A DNA stretch of 11,896 nt from Persicitalea sp038242095 (GTDB lineage: Bacteria > Bacteroidota > Bacteroidia > Cytophagales > Spirosomataceae): assembly GCA_038242095.1 (NCBI GenBank), contig JBBSSJ010000140.1, positions 1 through 11,896 on the forward strand, in the 5' to 3' direction. The first letter of the stretch is position 1, and every line of letters begins with the position of its first letter. Positions 6,473-11,896 of this stretch are shown piece after piece. The position numbers and the translations under genes are program-made. The notes below the pieces were generated by a model. The model was not told where the DNA came from. It saw only the letters and a list, made by a program, of their open reading frames with translations, and made no database searches.

Positions 6473-7378
6473 TCAGTTGGTTTTTGAAATAATCTCCACC
6501 TCGAAATAAAGCGGTGCGTAAGGCGCAATTCCGGTGCTTGTTGTGGAGCCCTGCTGGCCTTGAGTACCATAGCCTAGAGCCGAAGGAAATATAAGATTGG
6601 CCTTTTCTCCGGCCCGCATTTTAAGCAAACCTTCCTTGAAACCGGGTACCACTTTGTTTTGAACGGGTGTTACACTGATCGTACCGGAATCAAAAACAGA
6701 ATTATCCATCCGCCTTCCCGTGTACTTGACTTTTAAAACACTGCCTTCGGTGACCATCGCTGAATCGGGGTACGAAACCGTCTTGCCGAAGCGCAAACCA
6801 GTGGTAGTCGTTTCGGTAATCTTTATTTTATTTTCGGCAATAAAAGCATCGATCTGTTCTGTTTCAGTGCTGATTTTAACCACTTTCAGATTCAGCCGTA
6901 ATGGGCTGTAAACCGGAAGCAGCAATGAGCCCGAACCACTCCTCAGATTATAAGGCACGAAAAGTACCGCCGAGTCGCCCTCGGAAAGTAGCGGAGTACC
7001 AAACACCAATTTCATGGCCTCATCGGTCAGGTAAGGCAACATGCTGGCCCCGTAGATGGCGCGATTGGGTTGGTTGAGACTAAAATAGCTGCTGTCTACC
7101 AGTACATTATCGAGCCGCCGAACGGTATAGAAGACTTTCAACTCGTCGCCAACGGCAGCTTTCTTTTTACTCGTACCTGGCGCGATTACTTTATAGTACA
7201 GTCCTTCGGTCGTACTTTGAGCCGTGACGCTGTTCTTAGTCAGGTAATCACGGATCTCTGCGTCATTCTCAACCTTCTTCTCGTCCCGGATCGGGTTCGA
7301 CAAATCCTTGCAGGACGTCAGGCCGGCCATCGCCCACACACTCACAATCAACAAGCCGTATTTCCTGAATATATTCAT
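6473..7378 (-). CDS. FKBP-type peptidyl-prolyl isomerase lipoprotein with two FKBP-like domains
   Basis: Predicted periplasm-facing prolyl isomerase or chaperone. A signal peptide ends in LTSC with Cys23 as the lipidation site; the next residues Lys24-Asp25 fit the Bacteroidota signal for export of lipoproteins to the cell surface. Of the 301 residues, about 55-170 form a degenerate FKBP-like domain (VGDELKVFYTVRRLDNVLVDSSYF) lacking the usual pocket. About 190-301 form a recognisable FKBP domain: VKYTGRRMDNSVFDSG, VVPGFKEGLLKM, FPSALGYG, GIAPYAPLYFEVEII. The pocket Trp of classical FKBPs is Phe here (VPGF), so isomerase activity could be reduced. It lies 18 bases downstream of a paralogue with the same layout; the sequence before the ATG reads AGGAAAGG, one of the few Shine-Dalgarno-like sites in the window. 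A flavobacterial relative is the gliding lipoprotein GldI, but this protein is longer. Confidence 0.9.
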   Translation of the reverse strand: MNIFRKYGLLIVSVWAMAGLTSCKDLSNPIRDEKKVENDAEIRDYLTKNSVTAQSTTEGLYYKVIAPGTSKKKAAVGDELKVFYTVRRLDNVLVDSSYFSLNQPNRAIYGASMLPYLTDEAMKLVFGTPLLSEGDSAVLFVPYNLRSGSGSLLLPVYSPLRLNLKVVKISTETEQIDAFIAENKIKITETTTTGLRFGKTVSYPDSAMVTEGSVLKVKYTGRRMDNSVFDSGTISVTPVQNKVVPGFKEGLLKMRAGEKANLIFPSALGYGTQGQQGSTTSTGIAPYAPLYFEVEIISKTN

Positions 7379-7396
7379 CGTTCCTTTCCTGTTTTT

Positions 7397-8320
7397 TTAT
7401 TGTTGAGGCATCCCCGGTTGGGTCATGCGCTGCATGTCTTCTGCGGTGGGTTTGTTGAAATCGACCAGTTCCAGGTCGAACAACAGAACCTCATTCGGTG
7501 GAATGCCCTGTTGTCCATCCGAACCGTAGGCCAGTCCGGACGGGATAATCAGCATGCGCTTCTCGCCTTTTTTCATCGACATAACGCCCTCTTCCCAACC
7601 CGGAATAACCATCCCAACGCCCACGCGGAAATCCACGGGTTGTCCGGCGAGTTGCGGGTTATTACGTGAGCTGTCGAATACCTTCCCGTCGAGCATCTTG
7701 CCGGTATAGTGTACCTTCACAATGTCGCCCTCCTGCGGTGTGCCGCCCGTGCCAGGGCTTTCAACCACATAAGCTAAGCCCGATTCAGTGCGCTGCACTT
7801 TGTCGGTCAGATTGTTGTCGGCGATGTATTTATCAATGATCTTGGCGTCGACGGATTTTTGCTTCACGTCTTGCGCGGCTTGGTCTTTCTGGAATTCCTC
7901 GGAAGTCAGGACGCTCAATACCTTCACCGTGAAGGAAAGATCCGTGCCTTTCTTAACCATCGGAGGCAGCGGCTGCATCATTTTGGCGAAGAGCGTGTCG
8001 GCGCTCACGTAAAAAGTAGCGCTGTCGCCCACGGCCAGCATTGATAGTCCTTCCTCGAAGCTGCCCTTAAATGGCGGCTGTTGCACCACCAGTTTGACGG
8101 GCATATTCTCCTTATAAGTATCCCGAAGCACGGAGTCTTCGCTGTTTTTGAGGACCAAATGGAAGGTCATGATTTCACCCATCTTGGCTTTTCGGGCGTC
8201 TTTGTTTTGTTCGTGGAACTGGTACTTAAGGCCAGTGTCGGTGGTCTGCACGCGGTACTTGTTACAGGCAGCGGCAATAAAACAGACGCTCAATACCAAG
8301 CCGATAGATCTTAAATTCAT
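7397..8320 (-). CDS. FKBP-type peptidyl-prolyl isomerase lipoprotein, paralogue with intact pocket
   Basis: Predicted envelope prolyl isomerase. The N-terminus is a lipoprotein signal peptide ending in AAAC, Cys19. Of the 307 residues, about 45-145 form a degenerate FKBP-like domain (FEEGLSMLAVGDSATFYV), joined by a charged linker (residues about 145-185, EEFQKDQAAQDVKQKSVDAK) to a classical FKBP domain at about 185-292. The latter keeps the expected pocket residues: the Tyr of HYTG, the Phe-Asp of KVFDSS, DFRVG, the Val-Ile and Trp of MVIPGW, LAYG, GIPPN and LLFDLEL. A short Met/Gln/Pro tail follows (MTQPGMPQQ). It is the first gene of a two-gene unit with the next FKBP lipoprotein and has a promoter-like sequence upstream at 8366-8402. 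The linker resembles that of FkpA/Mip-type dimeric FKBPs, but the order of parts is different. Confidence 0.93.
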   Translation of the reverse strand: MNLRSIGLVLSVCFIAAACNKYRVQTTDTGLKYQFHEQNKDARKAKMGEIMTFHLVLKNSEDSVLRDTYKENMPVKLVVQQPPFKGSFEEGLSMLAVGDSATFYVSADTLFAKMMQPLPPMVKKGTDLSFTVKVLSVLTSEEFQKDQAAQDVKQKSVDAKIIDKYIADNNLTDKVQRTESGLAYVVESPGTGGTPQEGDIVKVHYTGKMLDGKVFDSSRNNPQLAGQPVDFRVGVGMVIPGWEEGVMSMKKGEKRMLIIPSGLAYGSDGQQGIPPNEVLLFDLELVDFNKPTAEDMQRMTQPGMPQQ

Positions 8321-8365
8321 TGTTTTTTGGTTAGAGATAAAGTAGTGGTTTGATGGGAAGTCGGG

Positions 8366-8402
8366 GCAAAATGATACTTGCTATAACGTGCTGCCGCCAA
8401 AA
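8366..8402 (-). promoter_or_regulatory. Candidate Bacteroidota promoter for the FKBP pair
   Basis: On the minus strand TTTTGG (plus 8397-8402) is followed after 20 bases by TATCATTTTGC (plus 8366-8376). This resembles the Bacteroidota TTTG...TAnnTTTG promoter but has one extra base in the second box. It would start transcription about 40 bases before the ATG at 8320. Seen by eye only. Confidence 0.35.
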
Positions 8403-8430
8403 TTTGTGCAAAGGAAGCAAAAAAACGGCT

Positions 8431-9459
8431 TTATTTCTCAACTTCCAGCAGTTGAGCTTTGTAAAAAGGCAGGAATTTTAGGAATTGCTCCACGGTATCG
8501 GCCAGCGAAAGCGTCGTGCGGCCGCCCGAGGCGTTGCGGTGGCCGCCGCCGCTGAAATGCGCGCTCGACAAATCGCGCACCGAAAATTCGCCCAGCGACC
8601 GAAACGAAATCTTGATTTCGCCCTTCCGCTCAATGAACAGTGCGCTCATCACGACATCCTCGATCTGCAAACCGTAATTGACGATTCCTTCAGTGTCGCC
8701 CGTGCTGGATTTGTATTTTTCGAGATCGGCGGCCGTGAGCGTCATATAGGCCGTGCGGTACTCGGGCAGCACCACCAGGCGCTCGCTCAGCACGTGACCC
8801 AGCAGCCGGGTACGCAGCAGCGGCGAATTGTCGAAAATAAGGCGATGGACGCGGCTCGCTTCGAAGCCCGTCCGCATAAGGTCGGCCACGGCCAGGTGGA
8901 CGGCGGGCGTGGTGTTGCTGTGCCGGAACGAGCCCGTGTCGGTCATCATGCCCGCGTAGAGGCATTCGGCCATCGGAATATCAAAAAAATCGGCGCCGTC
9001 GAGGTACTTGATTACTTCGTAAATAAGCTGCGCCGTGGCCGCCGCGCCCGTGTCCCACACCATCAGGTCGGCAAAAGATTCCGGCTCGAGGTGGTGATCG
9101 ACCAATAACTTGGTCGCCGTCGATTCATTCACCCACCGGCCCAGTTCCTTCAGACGCGAGATAGCCGAGAAATCCAGGCAGCAGACGAGGGTCGCATTCT
9201 TGATGAGTTCACGGCATTCGCGTGGCTTGGCGTTGATGCCTTCAAACACCATCACCCGTTCGGCGGTAGGGAGCCACATGAGATTGGCGGCAATGTCGGT
9301 CGGGCTGATAATGGTCACCTGATGCCCTTTTTTTTCAAGATAAAGCGCCCAGCCCAGCGACGAACCCATCGCGTCGGCGTCGGGATCGCGGTGCATCGTG
9401 ATGATTACTTTTTGGGGCGTAGTGAGGAGCGCGCGTAGTGCGTCGAAGTCTTGATTCAC
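8431..9459 (-). CDS. nrnA: DHH-family phosphoesterase, NrnA-like (nanoRNase / pAp phosphatase)
   Basis: Predicted cytoplasmic Mn-dependent phosphoesterase that degrades 2-5 nucleotide RNA fragments, and often dephosphorylates 3',5'-pAp or hydrolyses small cyclic dinucleotide products. The 342 residues match the NrnA length. DHH-domain motifs: HRDPDADAMGSS (His23, Asp27, Asp29), CCLDFS, VDHH with Asp121-His122-His123, and TDTGSFRH with Asp174. The C-terminal DHHA1 domain ends in SGGGHRNASGG with His307, which binds the substrate phosphate. All metal ligands are present. The only start in frame is GTG at 9459; the frame is closed by a TAG at 9490-9492 and has no ATG, and the N-terminal DALRALLTTPQKVIITMHR is what the family normally begins with. 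It is divergent from ndk across 186 bases. Which of the several possible NrnA substrates matters here cannot be told from sequence. Confidence 0.92.
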   Translation of the reverse strand: MNQDFDALRALLTTPQKVIITMHRDPDADAMGSSLGWALYLEKKGHQVTIISPTDIAANLMWLPTAERVMVFEGINAKPRECRELIKNATLVCCLDFSAISRLKELGRWVNESTATKLLVDHHLEPESFADLMVWDTGAAATAQLIYEVIKYLDGADFFDIPMAECLYAGMMTDTGSFRHSNTTPAVHLAVADLMRTGFEASRVHRLIFDNSPLLRTRLLGHVLSERLVVLPEYRTAYMTLTAADLEKYKSSTGDTEGIVNYGLQIEDVVMSALFIERKGEIKISFRSLGEFSVRDLSSAHFSGGGHRNASGGRTTLSLADTVEQFLKFLPFYKAQLLEVEK

Positions 9460-9602
9460 AATGATTTGATGAGCGATGTAATGGCGGGACTAGGGACTTC
9501 AAATCGCCGCGAATGTCTGGTAGAAAGCTGTTTAAGCGGGCACAAAAGTGGCAAATTATGGTCGACTTCCGGCAGGGTATCCGCTTTGTAATGGGAAATG
9601 CG

Positions 9603-9610
9603 TATTTTTG
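9603..9610 (+). promoter_or_regulatory. Candidate -7 promoter box for ndk
   Basis: TATTTTTG matches the Bacteroidota -7 consensus TAnnTTTG exactly, followed by C as is common. It predicts a short leader of roughly 30 bases before the ATG at 9646. A TTTG lies at 9585-9588, but its 14-base spacing is shorter than the usual 17-23, so the upstream box is not convincing. Confidence 0.5.
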
Positions 9611-9645
9611 CGGCCAAATAAAACGACGACCAAATATAATTTTGT

Positions 9646-10077
9646 ATGGAAACGGAAATTACTGGTAATAGAACTTTCACCATGATCAAGCCCGACGCGG
9701 TGGCGGACGGCAACGTGGGGGCAATCATCAAGATGATCGAGGAAGCGGGCTACAAAATAGTAGCCATGAAGAAAACCTTGTTGAGCGTCAATCGCGCGGG
9801 CGAATTCTACGCCGTCCACCAGAAGAGACCTTTTTACCACGATCTTTGTGAGTACATGTCATCCAATCCGATCGTGCCGATGATTCTTGAAAAAGAAAAT
9901 GCCGTAACGGACTTCCGCACGTTGATCGGCGCGACTAACCCGGCTAATGCCGACGAAGGTACCATCCGCAAATTATTCGCCCGTTCCATCGAGGCTAACG
10001 CTATTCACGGCTCCGATTCGGACGAAAACGCTGCCATCGAAGGTGCGTTTTTCTTTTCGGGGACGGAAAAGTATTAA
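9646..10077 (+). CDS. ndk: Nucleoside diphosphate kinase
   Basis: Transfers the terminal phosphate of ATP to other nucleoside diphosphates through a phosphohistidine, balancing the NTP and dNTP pools; cytoplasmic oligomer. The 143 residues are full length. Motifs: TFTMIKPDAV with Lys15, the RPFYHDLCEYMSSNP segment, the MILEKENAV strand, TDFRTLIGATNPANADEGTIRKLFA, and the active-site NAIHGSDS with the phosphorylated His121. The ATG at 9646 gives the expected short N-terminal extension before the first strand. It is transcribed away from nrnA and ends 29 bases before the stop of the convergent hydrolase gene. No clear hairpin terminator follows; only a 10-bp palindrome (10090-10099) is seen there. 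Confidence 0.97.
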   Translation: METEITGNRTFTMIKPDAVADGNVGAIIKMIEEAGYKIVAMKKTLLSVNRAGEFYAVHQKRPFYHDLCEYMSSNPIVPMILEKENAVTDFRTLIGATNPANADEGTIRKLFARSIEANAIHGSDSDENAAIEGAFFFSGTEKY

Positions 10078-10106
10078 AGGAGTTTATGAGTTCATGAACC
10101 CCATAC

Positions 10107-11015
10107 TCAATTAGCTGCCAGCTTTTCCACTTTTGGCTTTTTTAGTAAATCCAGCAGGCTTTTCTTGATAAGGTCGGTGCGGTCCCACATGAGCGTGTGG
10201 CCGAGGCCTTCGACGGTGATGAGCTTGAACGACGAGGCGTTGACGAGGTGTTTTTGGGCAAATTCGGCGTTGGAGAAATAAATCAGCTCGTCGGCGTTGC
10301 CGTGCAGCATGATAATGCGCGAGCGGATATTGTCCCAGCCGCCCTGAATGGCTTCGAGCGCCTCGCGGTGGTGTAGCTTCTCATCGTTGGCCACGCGCAG
10401 GATCGTTGGAAAAAACCAGCTGAACCAAGGCGAGTCGATGACGTAGCTGATGGGGTAAGTGTATTCTTCACCCGGCGCCAGCGATGACGAAATAAACAAA
10501 ATGCCGGGTACTTCGTCGGGATTGTCCATGGCCAGCTTGGCCACCACCGAGCCGCCGTACGACGATGCCGCTAGGTTGACCTTGCGGCCCTGCCGGGCGT
10601 AATGGTCGATGAGGGGCTGTAAAAAATACGCCTGCCCGGTCACGGACGTCACGGACTTGCCAAAACCGGAATAGCCGTAGCCGGGGCGGTCGACGCCCAC
10701 CAGCATGGTGTGGCTGGTCAGGGCAGTGTCAGAGTACAGCGCGCTGAAAAAACTCAATGAACTGGGTGCACCATGCACCAAAATCGTCACGGGCAAGCTA
10801 TCCTGCCCAAACTCCACGTAGCGCAGGGTGCGGTTCTGAACTTTGTAGCGGTGGACGGACACCGGCGTCGACTTCGTTTTGATCAGGGCCAGCAAGGCTG
10901 CATCGTCGAGCCGCAAATCATAGCGTTGCGCAAAGCCCCACAACCCCGCCAGGATCAGCAAAAGCACCACGGAAAGCCACCGCAACCATCTTCTTTTCTT
11001 TATTTTTCCTTCCAT
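10107..11015 (-). CDS. Membrane-anchored alpha/beta hydrolase
   Basis: Alpha/beta-hydrolase fold enzyme of unknown substrate. The ATG at 11015 gives 302 residues with a basic N-terminus (KIKKRRWLRW) and one hydrophobic segment at about 11-26, an uncleaved anchor or signal peptide. The catalytic domain is then probably on the periplasmic side. Motifs: oxyanion-hole LVHGAPSSLSF, a GVDRPGYGYSG segment, the nucleophile elbow AASSYGGS with Ser152, the acid Asp242 in HGNADEL, and His273 in GLGHTLMW, so a full Ser-Asp-His triad is present. The elbow has Ser in place of the first Gly of GxSxG, which occurs in the superfamily. The RPGYGYSG segment resembles haloalkane dehalogenase, epoxide hydrolase and proline iminopeptidase relatives, but the Ser nucleophile argues for an esterase, lipase or peptidase-like reaction. 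A TTG start at 11027 is possible but less likely. It stands alone, convergent with ndk. Confidence 0.88.
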   Translation of the reverse strand: MEGKIKKRRWLRWLSVVLLLILAGLWGFAQRYDLRLDDAALLALIKTKSTPVSVHRYKVQNRTLRYVEFGQDSLPVTILVHGAPSSLSFFSALYSDTALTSHTMLVGVDRPGYGYSGFGKSVTSVTGQAYFLQPLIDHYARQGRKVNLAASSYGGSVVAKLAMDNPDEVPGILFISSSLAPGEEYTYPISYVIDSPWFSWFFPTILRVANDEKLHHREALEAIQGGWDNIRSRIIMLHGNADELIYFSNAEFAQKHLVNASSFKLITVEGLGHTLMWDRTDLIKKSLLDLLKKPKVEKLAAN

Positions 11016-11146
11016 TGTCTGTTTCAATTCAAACGGGTATGCCCTCCCTAATTCTTCTGATATAAAAAGCGGACCAGTGTTGTTTGTGCCTGTCCACGAA
11101 TCAAATCTTTTTTTACGCCTAACCTACGTACCAAACAACCTTGAGG

Positions 11147-11176
11147 TTGAAGGTAGTAAAAATGAAGTACCTTTTG
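11147..11176 (+). promoter_or_regulatory. Candidate promoter for the DUF1080 gene
   Basis: TTG at 11147-11149 is followed after 18 bases by TACCTTTTGC (11168-11177), close to the Bacteroidota TTG-N17-23-TAnnTTTG pattern but with one extra T. A start near 11183 would give a leader of about 70 bases that contains the ATCA repeat. Seen by eye only. Confidence 0.35.
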
Positions 11177-11206
11177 CGGGCAAAAATCGTTACCTTGGCG
11201 AGTAAT

Positions 11207-11225
11207 ATCAATCAATCAATCAATC
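11207..11225. repeat. Short ATCA tetranucleotide repeat in the DUF1080 leader
   Basis: Four copies of ATCA plus a partial ATC run from 11207 to 11225, 27 bases before the ATG at 11252. It is outside the coding region, so slippage would alter the leader and not the reading frame. Confidence 0.7.
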
Positions 11226-11251
11226 CCCCAAACACAAACAACCTGTTAATT

Positions 11252-11890
11252 ATGAAATTCAACATGCACCGCAGCCGCATCTTTATGGCCTTCGCACTTA
11301 GTGCCCTGTTCGTCGCAGCCACGGCTTTTGATGGCGGCGGCCATTCGGCCAAAAAGGCCATCAAACTATTTAACGGCAAGAATCTGGACGGCTGGAAAGT
11401 ACTGGGGACCGAAAAATGGTATGTCGACAAGGGCGAGTTGATTTGCGAAAGCGGCCCCGACAAAAAATACGGCTACCTGGCAACGGACAAGTCTTACAAA
11501 AACTTCGACCTGACGCTGGAATTCAAGCAAGAGGCCAATGGTAATAGTGGCGTGTTTTTTCGCTCGAACTTCGAGGGTACCAAGGTGACGGGTTGGCAGG
11601 TGGAAGTGGCACCGCCCAACCACGATACCGGTGGTGTGTACGAGTCGCACGACCGGGGCTGGCTGAAGCAGATTCCCGAAGCCGAAGAAGGCTACCTCAA
11701 AATGGGGGAATGGAACAAGATGCGTATCCGCGTAGTGGGTGATCACGTGCAGACCTTCCTGAACGGTCACGCGATGGTCGACTTCCATGATGAGAAAATT
11801 GGCGCGGCTGATGGCTCCATCGCACTCCAAATCCACGATGGCGGCGGCATCAAAGTGCGCTGGAAAAATATCATGTTGACGGAAATGTAA
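11252..11890 (+). CDS. Secreted DUF1080 / 3-keto-disaccharide hydrolase family protein
   Basis: A single-domain DUF1080 protein (Pfam PF06439 family, now often named 3-keto-disaccharide hydrolase), a concanavalin-like beta-sandwich linked to glycan breakdown in Bacteroidota. The ATG at 11252 gives 212 residues with a signal peptide (RSRIFMAFALSALFVAATA, cleaved around residue 24). The mature protein shows the family landmarks: KLFNGKNLDGWKVLG, KNFDLTLEFKQEANGNSGVFFRSN, WQVEV, TGGVYESHDRGWL, EWNKMRIRVVGDHVQTFLNG, and GSIALQIHDGGGIKVRWKNIML at the end. It is complete, ending at TAA 11888 only six bases before the window edge. The frame stays open upstream to 11141, but that stretch is leader, not protein. 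Substrate is not predictable here; no SusCD or glycoside hydrolase partner is visible in the window. Confidence 0.92.
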   Translation: MKFNMHRSRIFMAFALSALFVAATAFDGGGHSAKKAIKLFNGKNLDGWKVLGTEKWYVDKGELICESGPDKKYGYLATDKSYKNFDLTLEFKQEANGNSGVFFRSNFEGTKVTGWQVEVAPPNHDTGGVYESHDRGWLKQIPEAEEGYLKMGEWNKMRIRVVGDHVQTFLNGHAMVDFHDEKIGAADGSIALQIHDGGGIKVRWKNIMLTEM

Positions 11891-11896
11891 TGGAGA

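Noticed and set aside
7070..7669. Plus-strand open frame across the two FKBP genes
   Set aside because: It is antisense to two lipoprotein genes with clear signal peptides and FKBP domains, and crosses their junction.
8419..8456. Possible terminator after nrnA: 7-bp hairpin at 8437-8456 and a minus-strand T run at 8419-8425
   Set aside because: The T run lies 11 bases away from the stem and the stem is partly inside the coding sequence, so it does not fit an intrinsic terminator well enough to annotate.
9631..9638. Minus-strand TATATTTG matching the -7 promoter consensus
   Set aside because: It would start nrnA transcription from within the ndk leader, about 165 bases from the GTG, with no upstream box; AT-rich leaders give such matches easily.
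10090..10099. Perfect 10-bp palindrome GTTCATGAAC between ndk and the hydrolase
   Set aside because: It is short, without loop or T tract, so it is neither a convincing terminator nor a supported operator.
11141..11251. Possible 37-residue N-terminal extension of the DUF1080 protein
   Set aside because: The extension would place a non-secretory stretch before a clear signal peptide, and the DNA there holds the candidate promoter and the ATCA repeat.
11366..11836. Minus-strand open frame opposite the DUF1080 gene
   Set aside because: It is fully inside a complete, motif-rich DUF1080 gene; the shadow shows no start context or domain.

Overview
The window reads as an ordinary chromosomal segment of a Bacteroidota bacterium, most likely order Cytophagales (a Dyadobacter, Spirosoma or Cytophaga type of organism). 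The signs are: two lipoproteins, one of which has Lys-Asp right after the lipidated Cys, as in the Bacteroidota lipoprotein export signal; promoter-like TAnnTTTG boxes; almost no Shine-Dalgarno sequences; a PPK2 that resembles the Cytophaga hutchinsonii class III enzyme; and a DUF1080 glycoside-processing protein. No mobile element, CRISPR array, tRNA or rRNA was seen. The genus is inferred.

Layout. Positions 1-1276 (+) hold the 3' part of the phosphoglycerate mutase gene gpmI, followed by a hairpin terminator. An unrecognised lipoprotein (1358-1963) and a secreted M28 metallopeptidase (1989-3491) follow on the + strand, probably as one unit. A 260-base gap with striking palindromes leads to a membrane-anchored coiled-coil protein of unknown function (3752-4702). 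It converges on ppk2 (4826-5710, -) across a nested double inverted repeat whose inner part is a bidirectional terminator.

From 9459 down to 4826 all genes lie on the - strand: nrnA-like DHH phosphoesterase, two tandem FKBP-type prolyl isomerase lipoproteins, a terminator, rdgB and ppk2. Divergent from nrnA is ndk (9646-10077, +). Convergent to ndk is a membrane-anchored alpha/beta hydrolase (10107-11015, -), and divergent from that is a secreted DUF1080 protein (11252-11890, +), which ends at the window edge.

Functionally, ndk, nrnA, rdgB and ppk2 all handle nucleotides: NTP balancing, nanoRNA/pAp turnover, removal of ITP/XTP, and polyphosphate-driven rephosphorylation of nucleotides. The FKBP lipoproteins, the M28 peptidase, the unknown lipoprotein, the hydrolase and the DUF1080 protein are envelope or exported proteins. 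I do not see a clear new multi-gene system. The points most worth a second look are the non-coding structures at 3508-3556 and 4711-4814, the tandem two-domain FKBP lipoproteins, and the two unrecognised envelope proteins.
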